Shown in pieces: positions 1-10,070 of a DNA stretch of 64,000 bases (its first letter is position 1; each line of letters opens with the position of its first letter). This DNA is from Corynebacterium mendelii (GTDB lineage Bacteria; Actinomycetota; Actinomycetes; Mycobacteriales; Mycobacteriaceae): NCBI RefSeq assembly GCF_017307055.1, contig NZ_JAFLEQ010000003.1, positions 622,843 to 686,842 of the forward strand, read 5' to 3'. A program made the position numbers and the translations under genes. A model generated the notes under the pieces. It was given only the letters and a program-made list of their open reading frames with translations, was not told the origin of the DNA and did no database searches.

Positions 1-263
1 ACGGCCAGACCGGTCTCGCCGCGGAGCGCCAACCGGTGCCCGTCCGAGACCATGGTGCGGTAGCCGCCGACAGTCCCGGCCACATCACCGCCGGGTGTGA
101 AACCGGTTCCGGCCGGATGATCGGCCGCCGGGGAATCCGCCGGGGTGGCAGAACCGTACTGGATTGACTCCCCGTCGCCGGTATCCTGCTGGCCGCAGCC
201 GACCAGTGTGCCGGCGGCCAGGGATAAAAGTGCAATGGTGGTGCCGAGCGCGCGTTTTTTCAC
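1..263 (-). CDS. secreted lipoprotein, C-terminal part outside the window
   Basis: The gene reads leftward and runs off the window edge, so only about 87 N-terminal residues are visible. They start KKRALGTTIALLSL, a basic n-region and hydrophobic core, and reach a lipobox LVGC near residue 21. A Gln/Asp/Ser/Pro-rich low-complexity linker follows, as in many exported lipoproteins. The protein should therefore be diacylated on that Cys and anchored to the outer face of the membrane. I chose the GTG at 263 because a TAGTGT hexamer lies 8 nt upstream; an in-frame ATG at 281 is the alternative and would add six residues. It is divergent from uppP. The visible part does not show its function. Confidence 0.7.
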   Translation of the reverse strand, partial: MKKRALGTTIALLSLAAGTLVGCGQQDTGDGESIQYGSATPADSPAADHPAGTGFTPGGDVAGTVGGYRTMVSDGHRLALRGETGLA

Positions 264-271
264 GGTTAGCC

Positions 272-277
272 ACACTA
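272..277 (-). promoter_or_regulatory. -10 hexamer TAGTGT of the lipoprotein gene
   Basis: TAGTGT on the minus strand ends 8 nt before the GTG start, so transcription would begin at or next to the start codon (leaderless). No clear -35 element is visible. Confidence 0.4.
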
Positions 278-379
278 CCATGCGGTTTGGGTGTTCCCGG
301 GGGTTTTCCCGCCCCACCGGGGATGCCCTCGGGCGGGGGGCGGTGGCGTGGCACGGACAACCGGGGGACCAAACCGTAG

Positions 380-385
380 TAGCGT
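380..385 (+). promoter_or_regulatory. -10 hexamer TAGCGT of uppP
   Basis: TAGCGT lies 8 nt before the GTG start at 394. This suggests a leaderless transcript and supports the long N-terminus over the internal ATG at 517. Confidence 0.4.
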
Positions 386-393
386 AGGCCCGC

Positions 394-1344
394 GTGATCG
401 ACTTGAAACTTCCCGGCTTCGTTACCGCCGCCACCCAGCATGTCACCGACTGGGCGGGAGCGGTTAGCGGCACTGTCTCCCACGCTTTCGCCCAGACCGC
501 TTCCCCCGAACCGGCGATGAGCTGGCCGCAGACCATTGTGCTGTCGGTGGTGCAGGGGCTGACCGAGTTTTTGCCCGTCAGTTCCTCGGGGCATCTGCGC
601 ATCGTCTCCGACCTGGTGTTCGGCACCGATGCCGGCGCCTCGTTTACCGCGGTCGTCCAGCTGGGCACCGAAGCCGCGGTGTTGGTGTATTTCGCCAAGG
701 ACATCATCAGGATCATCAAAGGATGGTTCACGGGTCTTGCCGACCGCTCGAAACGGGGGCAGGACTATGCGATGGGGTGGATGGTCATCGCCGGAACCAT
801 CCCGGTCGGGGTGATCGGTTTTCTGGGCCGGGATGTCATCCGTGAGGGGCTGCGCAACATGTGGATCACCGCCAGCGTGCTGGTGCTGTTTTCCTTCGTG
901 TTCATTGCGGCGGAAAAATACGGCAGCAAAAAACGCGGCATGACGGCACTGACCATGAAAGACGCGGTGGTGATGGGGCTGGCCCAGTGCCTGGCGCTGA
1001 TCCCCGGGGTTTCCCGCTCGGGCGGCACCATCTCCGCCGGGCTGTTGTTGGGGCTTGACCGGCCGACCGCGGCGCGTTTTTCCTTCCTTCTGGCTATCCC
1101 GGCGGTGCTGGCCTCGGGACTGTTTTCCCTGCCGGACGCGTTTTCCCCGGAGGCGGGCCAGGCCGCCAGCGCCGCCCAGCTCGGGGTGGGCACCCTGATT
1201 GCTTTCGGGGTGGGCTACGCCTCCATCGCCTGGCTGCTGAAGTTCGTCTCCGGCCATTCCTTCGCCTGGTTCGCCGCCTACCGCATCCCGGTCGGCCTGG
1301 CGGTCATGGCCCTGCTGGCCACCGGCTATCTCAGCCCCGTGTGA
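394..1344 (+). CDS. uppP: undecaprenyl-diphosphatase UppP (BacA family)
   Basis: This integral membrane enzyme dephosphorylates undecaprenyl pyrophosphate to recycle the lipid carrier of peptidoglycan synthesis; overproduction of the family gives bacitracin resistance. The two family signatures are present: [16 protein letters not shown] near residues 54-69, and [13 protein letters not shown] near residues 204-216. Several hydrophobic segments surround them. From the GTG at 394 the protein is 316 aa, somewhat longer than usual because of about 40 residues before [13 protein letters not shown]. An internal ATG at 517 would give 275 aa, but the TAGCGT hexamer 8 nt before 394 favours the long form. 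It is followed by mshC on the same strand, which has its own promoter-like hexamer. Confidence 0.95.
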   Translation: MIDLKLPGFVTAATQHVTDWAGAVSGTVSHAFAQTASPEPAMSWPQTIVLSVVQGLTEFLPVSSSGHLRIVSDLVFGTDAGASFTAVVQLGTEAAVLVYFAKDIIRIIKGWFTGLADRSKRGQDYAMGWMVIAGTIPVGVIGFLGRDVIREGLRNMWITASVLVLFSFVFIAAEKYGSKKRGMTALTMKDAVVMGLAQCLALIPGVSRSGGTISAGLLLGLDRPTAARFSFLLAIPAVLASGLFSLPDAFSPEAGQAASAAQLGVGTLIAFGVGYASIAWLLKFVSGHSFAWFAAYRIPVGLAVMALLATGYLSPV

Positions 1345-1447
1345 CACACCCGGGTAAAACGGGGGCGGCATGAGCGGTGCACAATCGCTCACCCGCCCGC
1401 CGCCGGGGCAACGGCGGGGGCGCGGACAGCGGCGCCGGGCAGGCCGG

Positions 1448-1453
1448 TAGCCT
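1448..1453 (+). promoter_or_regulatory. -10 hexamer TAGCCT of mshC
   Basis: TAGCCT ends 7 nt before the ATG at 1461, the leaderless geometry seen at many genes in this window. Confidence 0.4.
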
Positions 1454-1460
1454 GGTGGGC

Positions 1461-2723
1461 ATGCACACCTGGACGCACCCTGTTGTTGATGTTGTTGGCG
1501 GCACGCCGGTGCCACCGACCCTGTACGACCATGCCCGCGACGGCATTTTCCCCGTGGAGCTTCCCGCCACCACCGATACCCCGGTCGGACTGTACGTCTG
1601 CGGAATCACCCCCTATGATGCGACGCATCTGGGCCATGCGGCGACCTACCTGGCTTTCGACGTTTTGCACCGGCTCATCCTGGACAACGGCTACCGGGTC
1701 CATTTCGTCGAAAACATCACCGACATTGACGATCCCCTGTTTGAACGCGCCGACCGCGACCGGGTGGACTGGCGCAGCCTGGGCAGTCAACAAATTGATT
1801 TGTTCCGCTCCGATATGGCGGCACTGTCGGTGATCCCGCCGGATGATTTCGTCGCCGTCACCGACGTCATCGACGAGATCATCGAGCTGGTCGGCACCCT
1901 CATCGACCGGGGGGTGACCTACCGTCTCACCGACCCGGACACCGGCGCCACCGACATTTATTGCACGGTTGAGGCAACCGAGCATTTCGGCTACGAATCC
2001 CGCTACGACAACCACACCATGCTGGAATTGTCGGCCGAACGCGGCGGTGACCCGCAGCGGCCGGGCAAACGGCACCCGCTTGATGCGATGGTCTGGAAGG
2101 GCCACCGGGAGGGCGAACCGTTCTGGCAGGCCCCCTTCGGTGCCGGGCGCCCCGGCTGGCACATCGAATGCGCGGCCATCGCGGCCGGGCGGCTCGGCGC
2201 ACATTTCGCCGTCCAGGCCGGCGGCCGCGATCTGATTTTCCCCCACCACGAATACACTGCCGCCCATGTGGAAGCCGCCACCGGCATCACCCCGATGGCC
2301 GGCCACTACGCCCACACCGGCATGATCGGGTTGGACGGGACAAAAATGTCCAAATCGCTCGGCAACCTGGTCTTTGTCCACAAACTCACCGACGCCGGGC
2401 ACGACCCCTCGGCGATCAGGCTGGCGATCTTTGACGGGCACTACCGCAGTGACCGGGATTTCTCCGACGGGCTTGTGGCCCGGGCCGGTCAACGCCTTGA
2501 ACTGTGGCGCGCCGCGGCGCGCAGCGCCGGTGATGCCGCGGCTGCCGATACACTGGTGGCCGAACTGAGAAACCGTCTGGCCGATGACCTGGACACCCCC
2601 GGTGCCCTGGCCGCTGTTGACGCGTGGGCCACCGCGTCCACCTCCCGGCCGACGGGCACGGACAGTCAGGCGGGAAACACCGTCAGCCGTGCTCTCGGAT
2701 CTTTGTTGGGGGTTTACCTGTGA
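1461..2723 (+). CDS. mshC: MshC, cysteine:GlcN-Ins ligase of mycothiol synthesis
   Basis: MshC ligates L-cysteine, activated as cysteinyl-AMP, to glucosaminyl-inositol, the penultimate step of mycothiol synthesis. It is a cysteinyl-tRNA synthetase relative. The class I signatures are visible: GLYVCGITPYDATHLGHA (HIGH-like, with a zinc-ligand Cys) near residues 40-60, FPHHE in the middle, and KMSKS near residue 297. The ATG at 1461 gives 420 aa, the normal MshC length and shorter than a full CysS with its tRNA-binding extension. TAGCCT lies 7 nt upstream. The stop overlaps the GTG of the next gene (GTGA), so the two are translationally coupled. Mycothiol synthesis places the organism among actinobacteria. 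Confidence 0.93.
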   Translation: MHTWTHPVVDVVGGTPVPPTLYDHARDGIFPVELPATTDTPVGLYVCGITPYDATHLGHAATYLAFDVLHRLILDNGYRVHFVENITDIDDPLFERADRDRVDWRSLGSQQIDLFRSDMAALSVIPPDDFVAVTDVIDEIIELVGTLIDRGVTYRLTDPDTGATDIYCTVEATEHFGYESRYDNHTMLELSAERGGDPQRPGKRHPLDAMVWKGHREGEPFWQAPFGAGRPGWHIECAAIAAGRLGAHFAVQAGGRDLIFPHHEYTAAHVEAATGITPMAGHYAHTGMIGLDGTKMSKSLGNLVFVHKLTDAGHDPSAIRLAIFDGHYRSDRDFSDGLVARAGQRLELWRAAARSAGDAAAADTLVAELRNRLADDLDTPGALAAVDAWATASTSRPTGTDSQAGNTVSRALGSLLGVYL

Positions 2724-3163
2724 ACACACCTGGACCGGCACGTCGGGCCGTTGGCGCCGACATCGAGGAATTCGTCGGCGAACTGAAGGATTTCGCCACC
2801 GGCGCCTATCTGCGCGAGGAAGAAAAACACAACTGGATGCCGCTGATCGATCCTTCGGCCGTGGATGATGTGGCACAGGTTCTCGACCGGGGGCTGACGG
2901 CCCTGGACAGCGCGGCCGGGGATCCGGCCGCGGCCGAACAGGCTGTCGCCTGCTGGTGGGACGCACTGATTGACTGCAACCGCAGACATGACGGGGCGTT
3001 GATCGAGGACGACGACGAAACCCGGCTGCGCCAGCTCATCCGCCGCGCCGGTACCGCCTGCGGGGCCGACGAGGACAACCTGGAGGCGATCACCTTCAGC
3101 ATCGATCCGGATGATGACGCAGACGCCGGCGATGATTGCGGGCTGGGCATCGACGAGCTGTAA
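2720..3163 (+). CDS. acidic hypothetical protein coupled to mshC
   Basis: This 147-residue soluble protein starts at a GTG overlapping the mshC stop codon by 4 nt. It has no signal peptide or membrane segment. The middle looks helical, and the C-terminal 30 residues are very acidic, with many Asp in the stretch DPDDDADAGDDCG. A WW-D-LIDCN stretch near residues 76-84 could be a conserved core. I do not recognise the family. The tight coupling to mshC says it is co-expressed with mycothiol synthesis, but this does not prove a role in it. Confidence 0.7.
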   Translation: MNTPGPARRAVGADIEEFVGELKDFATGAYLREEEKHNWMPLIDPSAVDDVAQVLDRGLTALDSAAGDPAAAEQAVACWWDALIDCNRRHDGALIEDDDETRLRQLIRRAGTACGADEDNLEAITFSIDPDDDADAGDDCGLGIDEL

Positions 3164-3228
3164 AAGCCGGCGGCCGGCCGGTCTGCGCTGCGGGATTCGG
3201 CATTGTGCCGCTATGGTGGGGTGCCGTG

Positions 3229-3933
3229 ATGGATGCAATTGTCTGGGACATGGACGGGACCCTGGTCGATTCGGAGCCGATCTGGTCGATCGCCACTTTT
3301 GAACTGGCCGAACACCTGGGTGCCCCGCTGACAGCCGAGAAGCGGCAGGAGACTATCGGCGGATCATTTTCCAACACCTTCCGGGTGTGCGCCACCAACG
3401 CCTCGGTCACGCCCACCCGGGAACTGGAGCAGACGTGGTACGCCTGGATGGTCGACCGCATGGGGCAGCTGTTTGCCGAGCATCTTCACGTCGACGACGG
3501 CATTGTCCGGCTGCTGGACAGTATCCACCGCGCGGGCATCCCCATGGCGGTGGCCACCAACACCCCGCGGGTGCTGGCGCAACCGGCGCTGGACGCCCTC
3601 GGGGAAGAGTTGTTTGCCACCACCATCTGCGGCGACGAGGTGGCCCACGGCAAACCCGCACCCGATATGTATCTGGAGGCTGTCACCCGGCTGGGTGCCA
3701 CCGCCGCCGACACCCTCGTGTTCGAGGATTCGACAACCGGGATGGCTGCCGCTGTCGCCGCCGGCTGCACCGTCATTGGGTTGCCGGCCGACGAACACAC
3801 CACGGTTGCCGACGGAGTGACCACCATCGGTCAGCTCACCGGCACCCCGCCGCAGGGCAATGCGGTTTTGGCGGCCAGCAGTCTTGACGAGATCACCGAC
3901 TGGTTCACCAGGTTGCGCGGGGCACGTGGGTGA
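3229..3933 (+). CDS. HAD-superfamily phosphatase, beta-phosphoglucomutase-like
   Basis: This is a 234-aa haloacid dehalogenase-fold hydrolase that should remove phosphate from a small phosphorylated metabolite; the substrate cannot be read from sequence. Motif I is [13 protein letters not shown] at residues 7-19, with nucleophile and acid/base Asp. A helical cap follows. Motif II is ATNTP near residue 110, the motif III Lys lies in HGKPAPDMY, and motif IV is [11 protein letters not shown] near residue 165. I used the ATG at 3229. The GTG directly before it (3226) is equally possible, because a TATGGT hexamer lies 8 nt upstream of 3226. Confidence 0.88.
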   Translation: MDAIVWDMDGTLVDSEPIWSIATFELAEHLGAPLTAEKRQETIGGSFSNTFRVCATNASVTPTRELEQTWYAWMVDRMGQLFAEHLHVDDGIVRLLDSIHRAGIPMAVATNTPRVLAQPALDALGEELFATTICGDEVAHGKPAPDMYLEAVTRLGATAADTLVFEDSTTGMAAAVAAGCTVIGLPADEHTTVADGVTTIGQLTGTPPQGNAVLAASSLDEITDWFTRLRGARG

Positions 3934-3964
3934 GACCGGCAGAGGCTGTGGAACAATTGCGGCT

Positions 3965-4228
3965 GTGAAAGACTTCGAATCGCTGTACACGGAACTGGCC
4001 GCCAAAGCCGCGGCGAACAACGAGGGTTCGGCCACCGTCGAGGCCCTCGGAAAAGGTGTCCACGCCATCGGCAAGAAAGTCGTCGAGGAAGCCGCCGAGG
4101 TGTGGATGGCCGGTGAATACCAAAGCGACGACGAGCTGGCGGAAGAAATCTCCCAGCTGATCTACTGGTCGCAGGTGATGATGATCTCCCGGGGTCTGTC
4201 ACCGCAGGACATCTACCGGCATCTTTAA
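3965..4228 (+). CDS. hisE: phosphoribosyl-ATP pyrophosphatase HisE
   Basis: HisE hydrolyses phosphoribosyl-ATP to phosphoribosyl-AMP and PPi, the second step of histidine synthesis. The 87-aa length from the GTG at 3965 equals the usual single-domain actinobacterial HisE. The metal-binding helix [13 protein letters not shown] and the second helix [12 protein letters not shown] carry the clustered Glu residues of the MazG-like all-alpha NTP pyrophosphatase fold. It lies 84 nt upstream of hisG, the enzyme that makes its substrate, and both are probably co-transcribed. The other his genes are not in this window. Confidence 0.93.
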   Translation: MKDFESLYTELAAKAAANNEGSATVEALGKGVHAIGKKVVEEAAEVWMAGEYQSDDELAEEISQLIYWSQVMMISRGLSPQDIYRHL

Positions 4229-4312
4229 CAGGTCGGCGCCCTGTCCGGAATGCGCGCCCGCCATTTCACGTTTTCCCCCACCAACCCACCATCAAAGAAC
4301 CCACACCCCACC

Positions 4313-5158
4313 ATGCTCAAAGTCGCTGTACCCAACAAAGGCTCCCTGTCGGAGACTGCCATGGCCATCCTCAAAGAAGCCGGCTACTCCTCCCGGGGCG
4401 ATACGAAATCGCTGACGGTCGCCGATACGAAAAACGGCGTCGAGTTCTTTTTTCTCCGCCCCAAAGACATCGCCATCTATGTCGCCAACGGCCAGCTCGA
4501 CCTGGGAATCACCGGCCGGGATCTGGCGGCGGACTCGCTGGCCGATGTCACCGAGGTCATGGCCCTGGGTTTCGGTTCCTCCACTTTCCGCTACGCGGCC
4601 CCCAAAGGTGCCGGACTGACCACCGATGATCTTGACGGCAGCCGCATCGCCACCAGCTACCCGAACCTGGTGCGCCGGGATTTGGCTGCCAGGGGACAGG
4701 CCGCTGAGGTCATCAGACTGGACGGGGCGGTGGAAATATCGATCAAACTCGGCGTCGCCGACGCGATCGCCGATGTCGTCTCCACCGGACGTACCCTGCG
4801 CCAGCAGGGCCTGGAACCTTTCGGGGAACCGCTGATCGAATCCGAGGCTGTTGTGGTGGCCCGCTCCGGGGCACCGGAAACCGAGGAACGCCGGGTGCTG
4901 CTGCGCAGGATCGAAGGTATTTTGCACGCCCGCGACTACCTCATGCTCGACTACAACGTCCGCAAGGACGCCCTGGAGAAAGCCCAGGCAATCACCCCGG
5001 GTATCTCCGGCCCGACAGTCAGCCCCCTGGCCCTGGCTGACTGGGTGGCGGTACGCGCCATGGTGCCGCGGGTCGACGCCAACCACATCATGGACCAGAT
5101 CGCGGCGATCGGCGGCGAGGCGATCTTGGCCTCCGAAATCCGTATCGCCCGCCTGTAA
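4313..5158 (+). CDS. hisG: ATP phosphoribosyltransferase HisG (long form)
   Basis: HisG condenses ATP with PRPP, the committed and histidine-inhibited first step of histidine synthesis. From the ATG at 4313 the protein is 281 aa, typical of the long hexameric form with a C-terminal ACT-like regulatory domain, so no HisZ partner is needed. [12 protein letters not shown] at the N-terminus and the phosphate-binding stretch [14 protein letters not shown] near residue 156 are family signatures. The last 80 residues ([16 protein letters not shown] onward) form the regulatory domain. hisE lies directly upstream, and a strong hairpin terminator follows the stop. Confidence 0.95.
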   Translation: MLKVAVPNKGSLSETAMAILKEAGYSSRGDTKSLTVADTKNGVEFFFLRPKDIAIYVANGQLDLGITGRDLAADSLADVTEVMALGFGSSTFRYAAPKGAGLTTDDLDGSRIATSYPNLVRRDLAARGQAAEVIRLDGAVEISIKLGVADAIADVVSTGRTLRQQGLEPFGEPLIESEAVVVARSGAPETEERRVLLRRIEGILHARDYLMLDYNVRKDALEKAQAITPGISGPTVSPLALADWVAVRAMVPRVDANHIMDQIAAIGGEAILASEIRIARL

Positions 5159-5160
5159 CA

Positions 5161-5236
5161 CCCGCAGCTGAAAAATCCTGCGGGCACGGGTTCGTGTGGG
5201 GCCGCACCGGTATTTTCCGGTGCGGCCCCCTTATGT
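5161..5236 (+). terminator. hairpin pair after hisG
   Basis: A small stem CCCGCAG/CTGCGGG (5161-5184) is followed by a perfect 13-bp stem GGGGCCGCACCGG / CCGGTGCGGCCCC (5198-5210 and 5217-5229) with a 6-nt loop. The T tract is weak, as is common in high-GC actinobacteria. It probably ends the hisE-hisG transcript. Confidence 0.7.
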
Positions 5237-5427
5237 CATGTGCGCCTGGTCGATGGGGCGGCCCCACCAGAGGGAAATGCCCCTGTGATGGGGTGGAAAG
5301 CGGGGTGGTGGATTGCCCGCCGGTTACTACACTCGGGTGGTACGGCCTGCCGGTGTTGTTGCCCGGGCGGGTGAAGTTTGATTTTCACACCCTTTTATTT
5401 TTTGACAATGTGAGGACAGTGACCACC

Positions 5428-6969
5428 ATGGCACAGAAGAAATCCGGCAAAACGAAGCCCGCGAAAACAACGAAGGCGACGAAAGAGGATTCCTCCGCCG
5501 GGGAGACGAAGACTGCGGGGACCGCGGACCCTGCCCATTCCGCCCGTCCCGGCTACCGCATCGAAGAGGATTTGCTCGGGACGATGGAGGTTCCCGACGA
5601 TGCCTACTACGGGGTGCACACGCTGCGGGCGATCGAGAACTTCCAGATTTCGCGCACCACCATCAACCAGGTGCCGGAATTCATCCGCGGCATGGTGCAG
5701 GTGAAAAAAGCCACCGCGCTGGCCAACCGGCGGCTGCACACCCTGCCCGCCGACAAATGCGAGGCCATCTGCTGGGCATGCGACCAGATTCTGGAGGAAG
5801 GCCGCTGCATGGACCAGTTCCCGCTGGATGTGTTCCAGGGCGGGGCCGGAACCTCGCTGAACATGAACACCAACGAGGTCATCGCCAACCTGGCGCTGGA
5901 ATACATGGGCAAGCCGAAAGGCTCCTACGACATCATCAACCCCAACGATGACGTCAATATGAGCCAGTCGACCAACGACGCCTACCCGACCGGTTTCCGG
6001 CTGGGTGTCTACTACGCCCTGGGCGAGCTTATTTCGGCCATCGACCAGCTGCAGGCCGCCTTCAGCGACAAGGGACACGAATTCATCGACATTTTGAAGA
6101 TGGGCCGCACCCAGCTGCAGGATGCCGTGCCGATGACTCTCGGCGAGGAGTTCCAGGCTTTCGCCCACAACCTCGCCGAAGAACAGCAGGTCCTCAAAGA
6201 CGCCGCCGACCGGCTGCTGGAAGTCAACCTGGGGGCCACGGCCATTGGCACCGGTGTCAACACCCCGGCCGGCTACCGCCACCAGGTGGTGGCCTCCCTG
6301 ACCGAGGTCACCGGCCTGGACATGAAATCCGCCCGGGATCTGATCGAGGCCACATCCGACACCGGCGCCTATGTGCTGGCCCACGGGGCGGTCAAACGCG
6401 CCGCGATGAAACTGTCGAAAATCTGCAATGATCTGCGGCTGTTGTCCTCCGGGCCGCGGGCCGGACTCAATGAGATCAATCTTCCGGCCCGGCAGGCCGG
6501 TTCGTCTATCATGCCGGCGAAAGTCAACCCCGTCATCCCCGAGGTCGTCAACCAGGTGTGTTTCAAAGTCTTCGGCAACGACCTGACTGTCACCATGGCG
6601 GCCGAAGCGGGGCAGCTGCAGCTCAATGTTATGGAACCGGTGATCGGCGAATCGCTGTTCCAGTCGCTGCGTATCCTGCGCAATGCGGTTGTCACCCTCA
6701 CCGACAAATGCGTCACCGGGATCACCGCCAACCCGCAGGTGTGCCGGGCCTACGTGGACAACTCGATCGGAATCGTGACTTTTCTCAATCCCTTCATCGG
6801 CCACCACTGGGGCGATGTGATCGGCAAAGAGGCCGCTGACACCGGAAAAACCGTCCGGGAGCTGGTCCTGGAGCACAAGCTGATGGATGAAAAAACCCTC
6901 GACCAGGTCTTGAGCAAGGAAAATCTCATGCACCCGGTCTTCCGGGGCACCCTCTACCTGGAAAACTGA
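5428..6969 (+). CDS. aspA: aspartate ammonia-lyase (aspartase)
   Basis: Aspartase converts L-aspartate reversibly to fumarate and ammonia. The superfamily signature [12 protein letters not shown] is present near residue 355, with the catalytic Ser in the flexible SS loop. The substrate-binding stretch [15 protein letters not shown] near residues 143-156 and QSTNDAYPT near 177-185 are typical. The ATG at 5428 gives 513 aa. The first 45 residues are a Lys/Thr/Ala-rich tail absent from the shorter enterobacterial enzymes. aspA sits downstream of hisG but is separated from it by a terminator and about 190 nt, so it should have its own promoter. It ends at a bidirectional terminator. Confidence 0.93.
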   Translation: MAQKKSGKTKPAKTTKATKEDSSAGETKTAGTADPAHSARPGYRIEEDLLGTMEVPDDAYYGVHTLRAIENFQISRTTINQVPEFIRGMVQVKKATALANRRLHTLPADKCEAICWACDQILEEGRCMDQFPLDVFQGGAGTSLNMNTNEVIANLALEYMGKPKGSYDIINPNDDVNMSQSTNDAYPTGFRLGVYYALGELISAIDQLQAAFSDKGHEFIDILKMGRTQLQDAVPMTLGEEFQAFAHNLAEEQQVLKDAADRLLEVNLGATAIGTGVNTPAGYRHQVVASLTEVTGLDMKSARDLIEATSDTGAYVLAHGAVKRAAMKLSKICNDLRLLSSGPRAGLNEINLPARQAGSSIMPAKVNPVIPEVVNQVCFKVFGNDLTVTMAAEAGQLQLNVMEPVIGESLFQSLRILRNAVVTLTDKCVTGITANPQVCRAYVDNSIGIVTFLNPFIGHHWGDVIGKEAADTGKTVRELVLEHKLMDEKTLDQVLSKENLMHPVFRGTLYLEN

Positions 6970-7006
6970 CGGGTTTTTTCCGCCCGGACCCTGTCCGAGA
7001 CTGGTT

Positions 7007-7049
7007 CACGGCACCCGCCCGCAGGCGCTGCGGGCGGGTGCCGTGTTTT
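7007..7049 (+). terminator. bidirectional terminator between aspA and the RecB-like gene
   Basis: A perfect stem of about 18 bp, CACGGCACCCGCCCGCAG / CTGCGGGCGGGTGCCGTG, with a 3-nt loop is followed by TTTT. It lies between two convergent genes and can serve both. Confidence 0.85.
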
Positions 7050-7066
7050 CCTGTCCCCGCGGCTGG

Positions 7067-7972
7067 TTACCGGTCCGGGTCGGTTGGTGTGGCCGTCAGC
7101 TGCGGCTGGGTGGACGGCTGCCCGCCCGGCCAGCCCGGATAGGCAGGGGGAGTGTGCCCGAATTCCGGGCAGTGGGTGTCTTTGTAGAAACACCAGTTGC
7201 ACAGCGGGCCGCGGCGGGTGACGAATTCGCCGGTCGCCCCCGCCCGGGTGATCGCCGCCCAGAGCCTTTCGATGTCGCGTTCTGTGTCTTCGAGCTGCTG
7301 TCTGGTGGGTGTGTCGGTGATTTCACCGGCCGCCCCCGGCTTGAGGTAGAGCAGTTTCAGCTGGCTGGCGATGGTGCCGGTGATACGCCAGTAGACCAGG
7401 GCGTAAAAACGCAGCTGGAACAGCGCTTCGCCGCGGTAGCGGGGTTTCGGCAGTTTTCCGGTTTTGTAGTCGAGGATCCTCACCTTACCGCCCGCATCAT
7501 CGACCCGGTCGATGAAACCGGTCACCGGGACACCGCCGGCCAGATCGTGGGTGATCGGCATCTCGGTGGTCGAGCGGCATGTCAGGGCGGCCGGGTTCTC
7601 CGTCCGCCAGTATTGGCGCAGGCGCGCCAGGCACTCCTCGCGGACGGTGTCTTCGCCGGTGTCGGTGATGAACTGGTCGACCTCCGGGCGGGCGCGAACA
7701 TGGCTCAGCGCTTCCTCGAGCAGCCGGGGGATGGTGCGAAAATCCCGGTCGGCGGGCTTCTTGCCCAAAAATACTTCCAGCACCCGGTGGACGGTGATGC
7801 CGACCACCAGGGGAAGTGTCGGCGGCTGCTGGATTCCGTCGATCCGGCGGAGCCGGAATTTCAGCGGGCACTGTTTGAAATCGTTGGCGGTGGTCACCGA
7901 CAGCCGCACCGGGCGGCGGTGCCGCCGGGAGTCGACTGTGTCGGTGGGGTGGTCATTGGCGGGTGAATCCAT
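7067..7972 (-). CDS. RecB-family PD-(D/E)XK exonuclease
   Basis: This is a Cas4/RecB-like nuclease of about 301 aa. The nuclease core is clear: GITVHRVLE (motif with conserved His), GFIDRVD near the middle, LDYKTGK (the catalytic D-x-K motif) and QLRFYALVY (the QhxxY motif). The C-terminal CNWCFYKDTHC, with an upstream Cys in SVTTANDFKQC, matches the four-cysteine iron-sulfur cluster of this clade. Such proteins cut or resect DNA in repair. I used the ATG at 7972. A longer start at 8023 is possible but leaves only 49 nt to the divergent neighbour. It is a stand-alone gene with no cas genes nearby. Confidence 0.85.
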   Translation of the reverse strand: MDSPANDHPTDTVDSRRHRRPVRLSVTTANDFKQCPLKFRLRRIDGIQQPPTLPLVVGITVHRVLEVFLGKKPADRDFRTIPRLLEEALSHVRARPEVDQFITDTGEDTVREECLARLRQYWRTENPAALTCRSTTEMPITHDLAGGVPVTGFIDRVDDAGGKVRILDYKTGKLPKPRYRGEALFQLRFYALVYWRITGTIASQLKLLYLKPGAAGEITDTPTRQQLEDTERDIERLWAAITRAGATGEFVTRRGPLCNWCFYKDTHCPEFGHTPPAYPGWPGGQPSTQPQLTATPTDPDR

Positions 7973-8072
7973 GGCGGGTTGTAACTTTAGCCCGTGCGCG
8001 GTCGGCCGGTGACGGGTGGTCATAGTGTCCGCCGCAGCCGCACAGAGGGTGAAAAAAGGGCACAATAGTGGT

Positions 8073-10070
8073 ATGGCCGACCGACTGAGCAACTCGACGT
8101 CCCCCTTTCTGGCGGATCACGCCGACGACCCGATCGACTGGTGGGGCTGGGGGTCCGACGCCCTGGAGGAAGCCCGCGCAAGGGATGTGCCGGTGATGAT
8201 CGTCATCGGGTACTCCTCCTGCCAGTGGTGCCGGACCATGTCGCAGGAGTCGTTCACCGTCGATGACACCGCCCGGCTGATCAACGACACCATGGTCAGC
8301 GTCCTCGTCGACCGCAACCAGAACCCGGATGTCGACTCGCTGTATCTGGCCGCCGCCCAGGCGCTGGGGCAGTCGGCCGGCTGGCCGCTGATTGTGTTCA
8401 CCGACTGCGACGGCCGACCGTTTTACGCCTCGACGTATCTGCCGCCGGCCACCCGCGGCGGCCGGCTGGGTTTTGCCGATGTGATCTCCGGGATTGCCGA
8501 CACCTGGCAGAACAACCGGCAGCGCCTGACCGATATCGCCGCCTCCGCCGGGGAGGTGCTCATCGAGCATGCGGCCACAAGCGGCACCGGTGATCCGGCC
8601 ACCGAGGACGACTGTGTGCGGGTCCGCGCGGCCGGGTTCAACCGTCTTCTGCAATGGGAGGACCGGGTCAACGGTGGTTTCGGTGGCGCACCGAAATTCC
8701 TGCGCCCCTCCATCCTGCTGGCGCTGGCCCGGCGGGTGGAAAACACCGGTTCGGAAAGCCTGTCGTCGGCGCTGCGCCGGGCGTTCAACGCGATTGTGAC
8801 GGGGGCGATCCACGACCAGGTGGGGGGTGGTTTTTTCCACTACACCGCCGACAACGCCTGGATGGTGCCGCAGTGTGAGAAGCGGCTGTCGGATTCGGCG
8901 CTGATGATGCGGGCCCTGGCCGCCTACGCCAGTGTCGGCAGCGACTTTATGGCGCGCCACGCCCTGCGGGCCACCCTCGGATTCGTGCTGACCGAGATGC
9001 AGCTTCCCGGCTGCGGGTTCGCCACCTCGCTGGATTCGCACACCGACGGCGTGGAGGGGAAAAGCTACCTGCTCAATCGTCCGCAGCTGAAGCGGATCCT
9101 GGGCGAGGACATGGGGCGCAAAGCCGCCCGGCTGTTCGACATCCCCGACCACCCGCGGAGTCCGAAATTCCATACCGGCAGTGTGCCGGTACTGGCCACC
9201 GATCCGCCGTCAGCCGATCAGCTCGACGCGATTCGCAAAGTGCTGATCACCGCCCGCCGGGCTGAACAGGGGCCGCGCCGCGACGAGAACCTGGTCATGG
9301 AATACAACGGCCAGGCCATTGTCGGGATGGTGGAGGCCGCCCATGTGCTGGGTGGGCGTACCGCCCTGCAGGCGGTGCTGGCGGCCGCCGCGGCCGTGGA
9401 AGTCGCCGGGCTGTCCCTGATCGATCCGGACAACCGTCGGCACAAGCGGGAACCCGGCGGCGCGGCGGCCACACTGGCCGACCTGGCGTGGTGGGTTCTG
9501 GCGCTGCTGAAAGTCAATGAGCACACCGGGAACCACTGGCAGCTGGCCGTGGAACTGCTCGCCGACATAGAACATGACTACGCCGATCCGCTGCACCCGG
9601 GCCGCTACTTCGATTCCCGGGAGCCGGTGGCCGGAACGGGACTGAAAACCCACCGCTGCTTTGACAGCGTCACCCCGGCTTCGGCGGCAGTGCTGACCGA
9701 AGCCCTGGTGGTCGCCCATGCCACGGCGCTGGCTGTCGATGACGGCGATCTCGCCGCCACCTTCGCCGAAAGGGCCCGGGCACTGTTTCTGGCTAACGCG
9801 CCCCTGATCAGCGCCGACGCGACACGGGCCGGCAGTTGGCTGGCGGTCGGGGAGCTGATTGATTCCGGCCCCACCTACGCGGTGGTGCGCGCCAGCCGTG
9901 ACCGGGACCTCAGACACACCAGGGCGTTGCTGGATTCCACCGCCCTGATTTTCCCGGAAGGCACCGGCGGAATCGTGATCACCGATGCTTGCCTGCGGGA
10001 TGCCGAAGCCGTTGCCGGGGAGCCGGTCGTACAGCTGCGCCGCCCCCGGATTATGGGCACCGGATACTAG
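8073..10070 (+). CDS. DUF255 thioredoxin-fold protein (YyaL/SSP411 family)
   Basis: This 665-aa cytosolic protein has an N-terminal thioredoxin-like domain of about 150 residues, followed by a six-hairpin glycosidase-like (alpha/alpha)6 region. The N-terminus NSTSPFLADHADDPIDWWGW is the family hallmark, normally written as NPV.W. A CQWC motif stands where the redox CxxC is expected, near residues 50-53. Downstream blocks GGFGGAPKFLRP and DQVGGGFFHYTAD match the conserved second domain. The biochemical function of the family is not settled. The ATG at 8073 is chosen because the conserved block begins right after it. It is divergent from the RecB-like gene. Confidence 0.85.
   Translation: MADRLSNSTSPFLADHADDPIDWWGWGSDALEEARARDVPVMIVIGYSSCQWCRTMSQESFTVDDTARLINDTMVSVLVDRNQNPDVDSLYLAAAQALGQSAGWPLIVFTDCDGRPFYASTYLPPATRGGRLGFADVISGIADTWQNNRQRLTDIAASAGEVLIEHAATSGTGDPATEDDCVRVRAAGFNRLLQWEDRVNGGFGGAPKFLRPSILLALARRVENTGSESLSSALRRAFNAIVTGAIHDQVGGGFFHYTADNAWMVPQCEKRLSDSALMMRALAAYASVGSDFMARHALRATLGFVLTEMQLPGCGFATSLDSHTDGVEGKSYLLNRPQLKRILGEDMGRKAARLFDIPDHPRSPKFHTGSVPVLATDPPSADQLDAIRKVLITARRAEQGPRRDENLVMEYNGQAIVGMVEAAHVLGGRTALQAVLAAAAAVEVAGLSLIDPDNRRHKREPGGAAATLADLAWWVLALLKVNEHTGNHWQLAVELLADIEHDYADPLHPGRYFDSREPVAGTGLKTHRCFDSVTPASAAVLTEALVVAHATALAVDDGDLAATFAERARALFLANAPLISADATRAGSWLAVGELIDSGPTYAVVRASRDRDLRHTRALLDSTALIFPEGTGGIVITDACLRDAEAVAGEPVVQLRRPRIMGTGY

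Noticed and set aside
85..2966. Long minus-strand open frames under uppP and mshC (476 and 525 codons)
   Set aside because: They are Arg/Pro/Gly-rich shadows of GC-rich genes in codon-complementary frames. uppP and mshC on the plus strand have clear family motifs.
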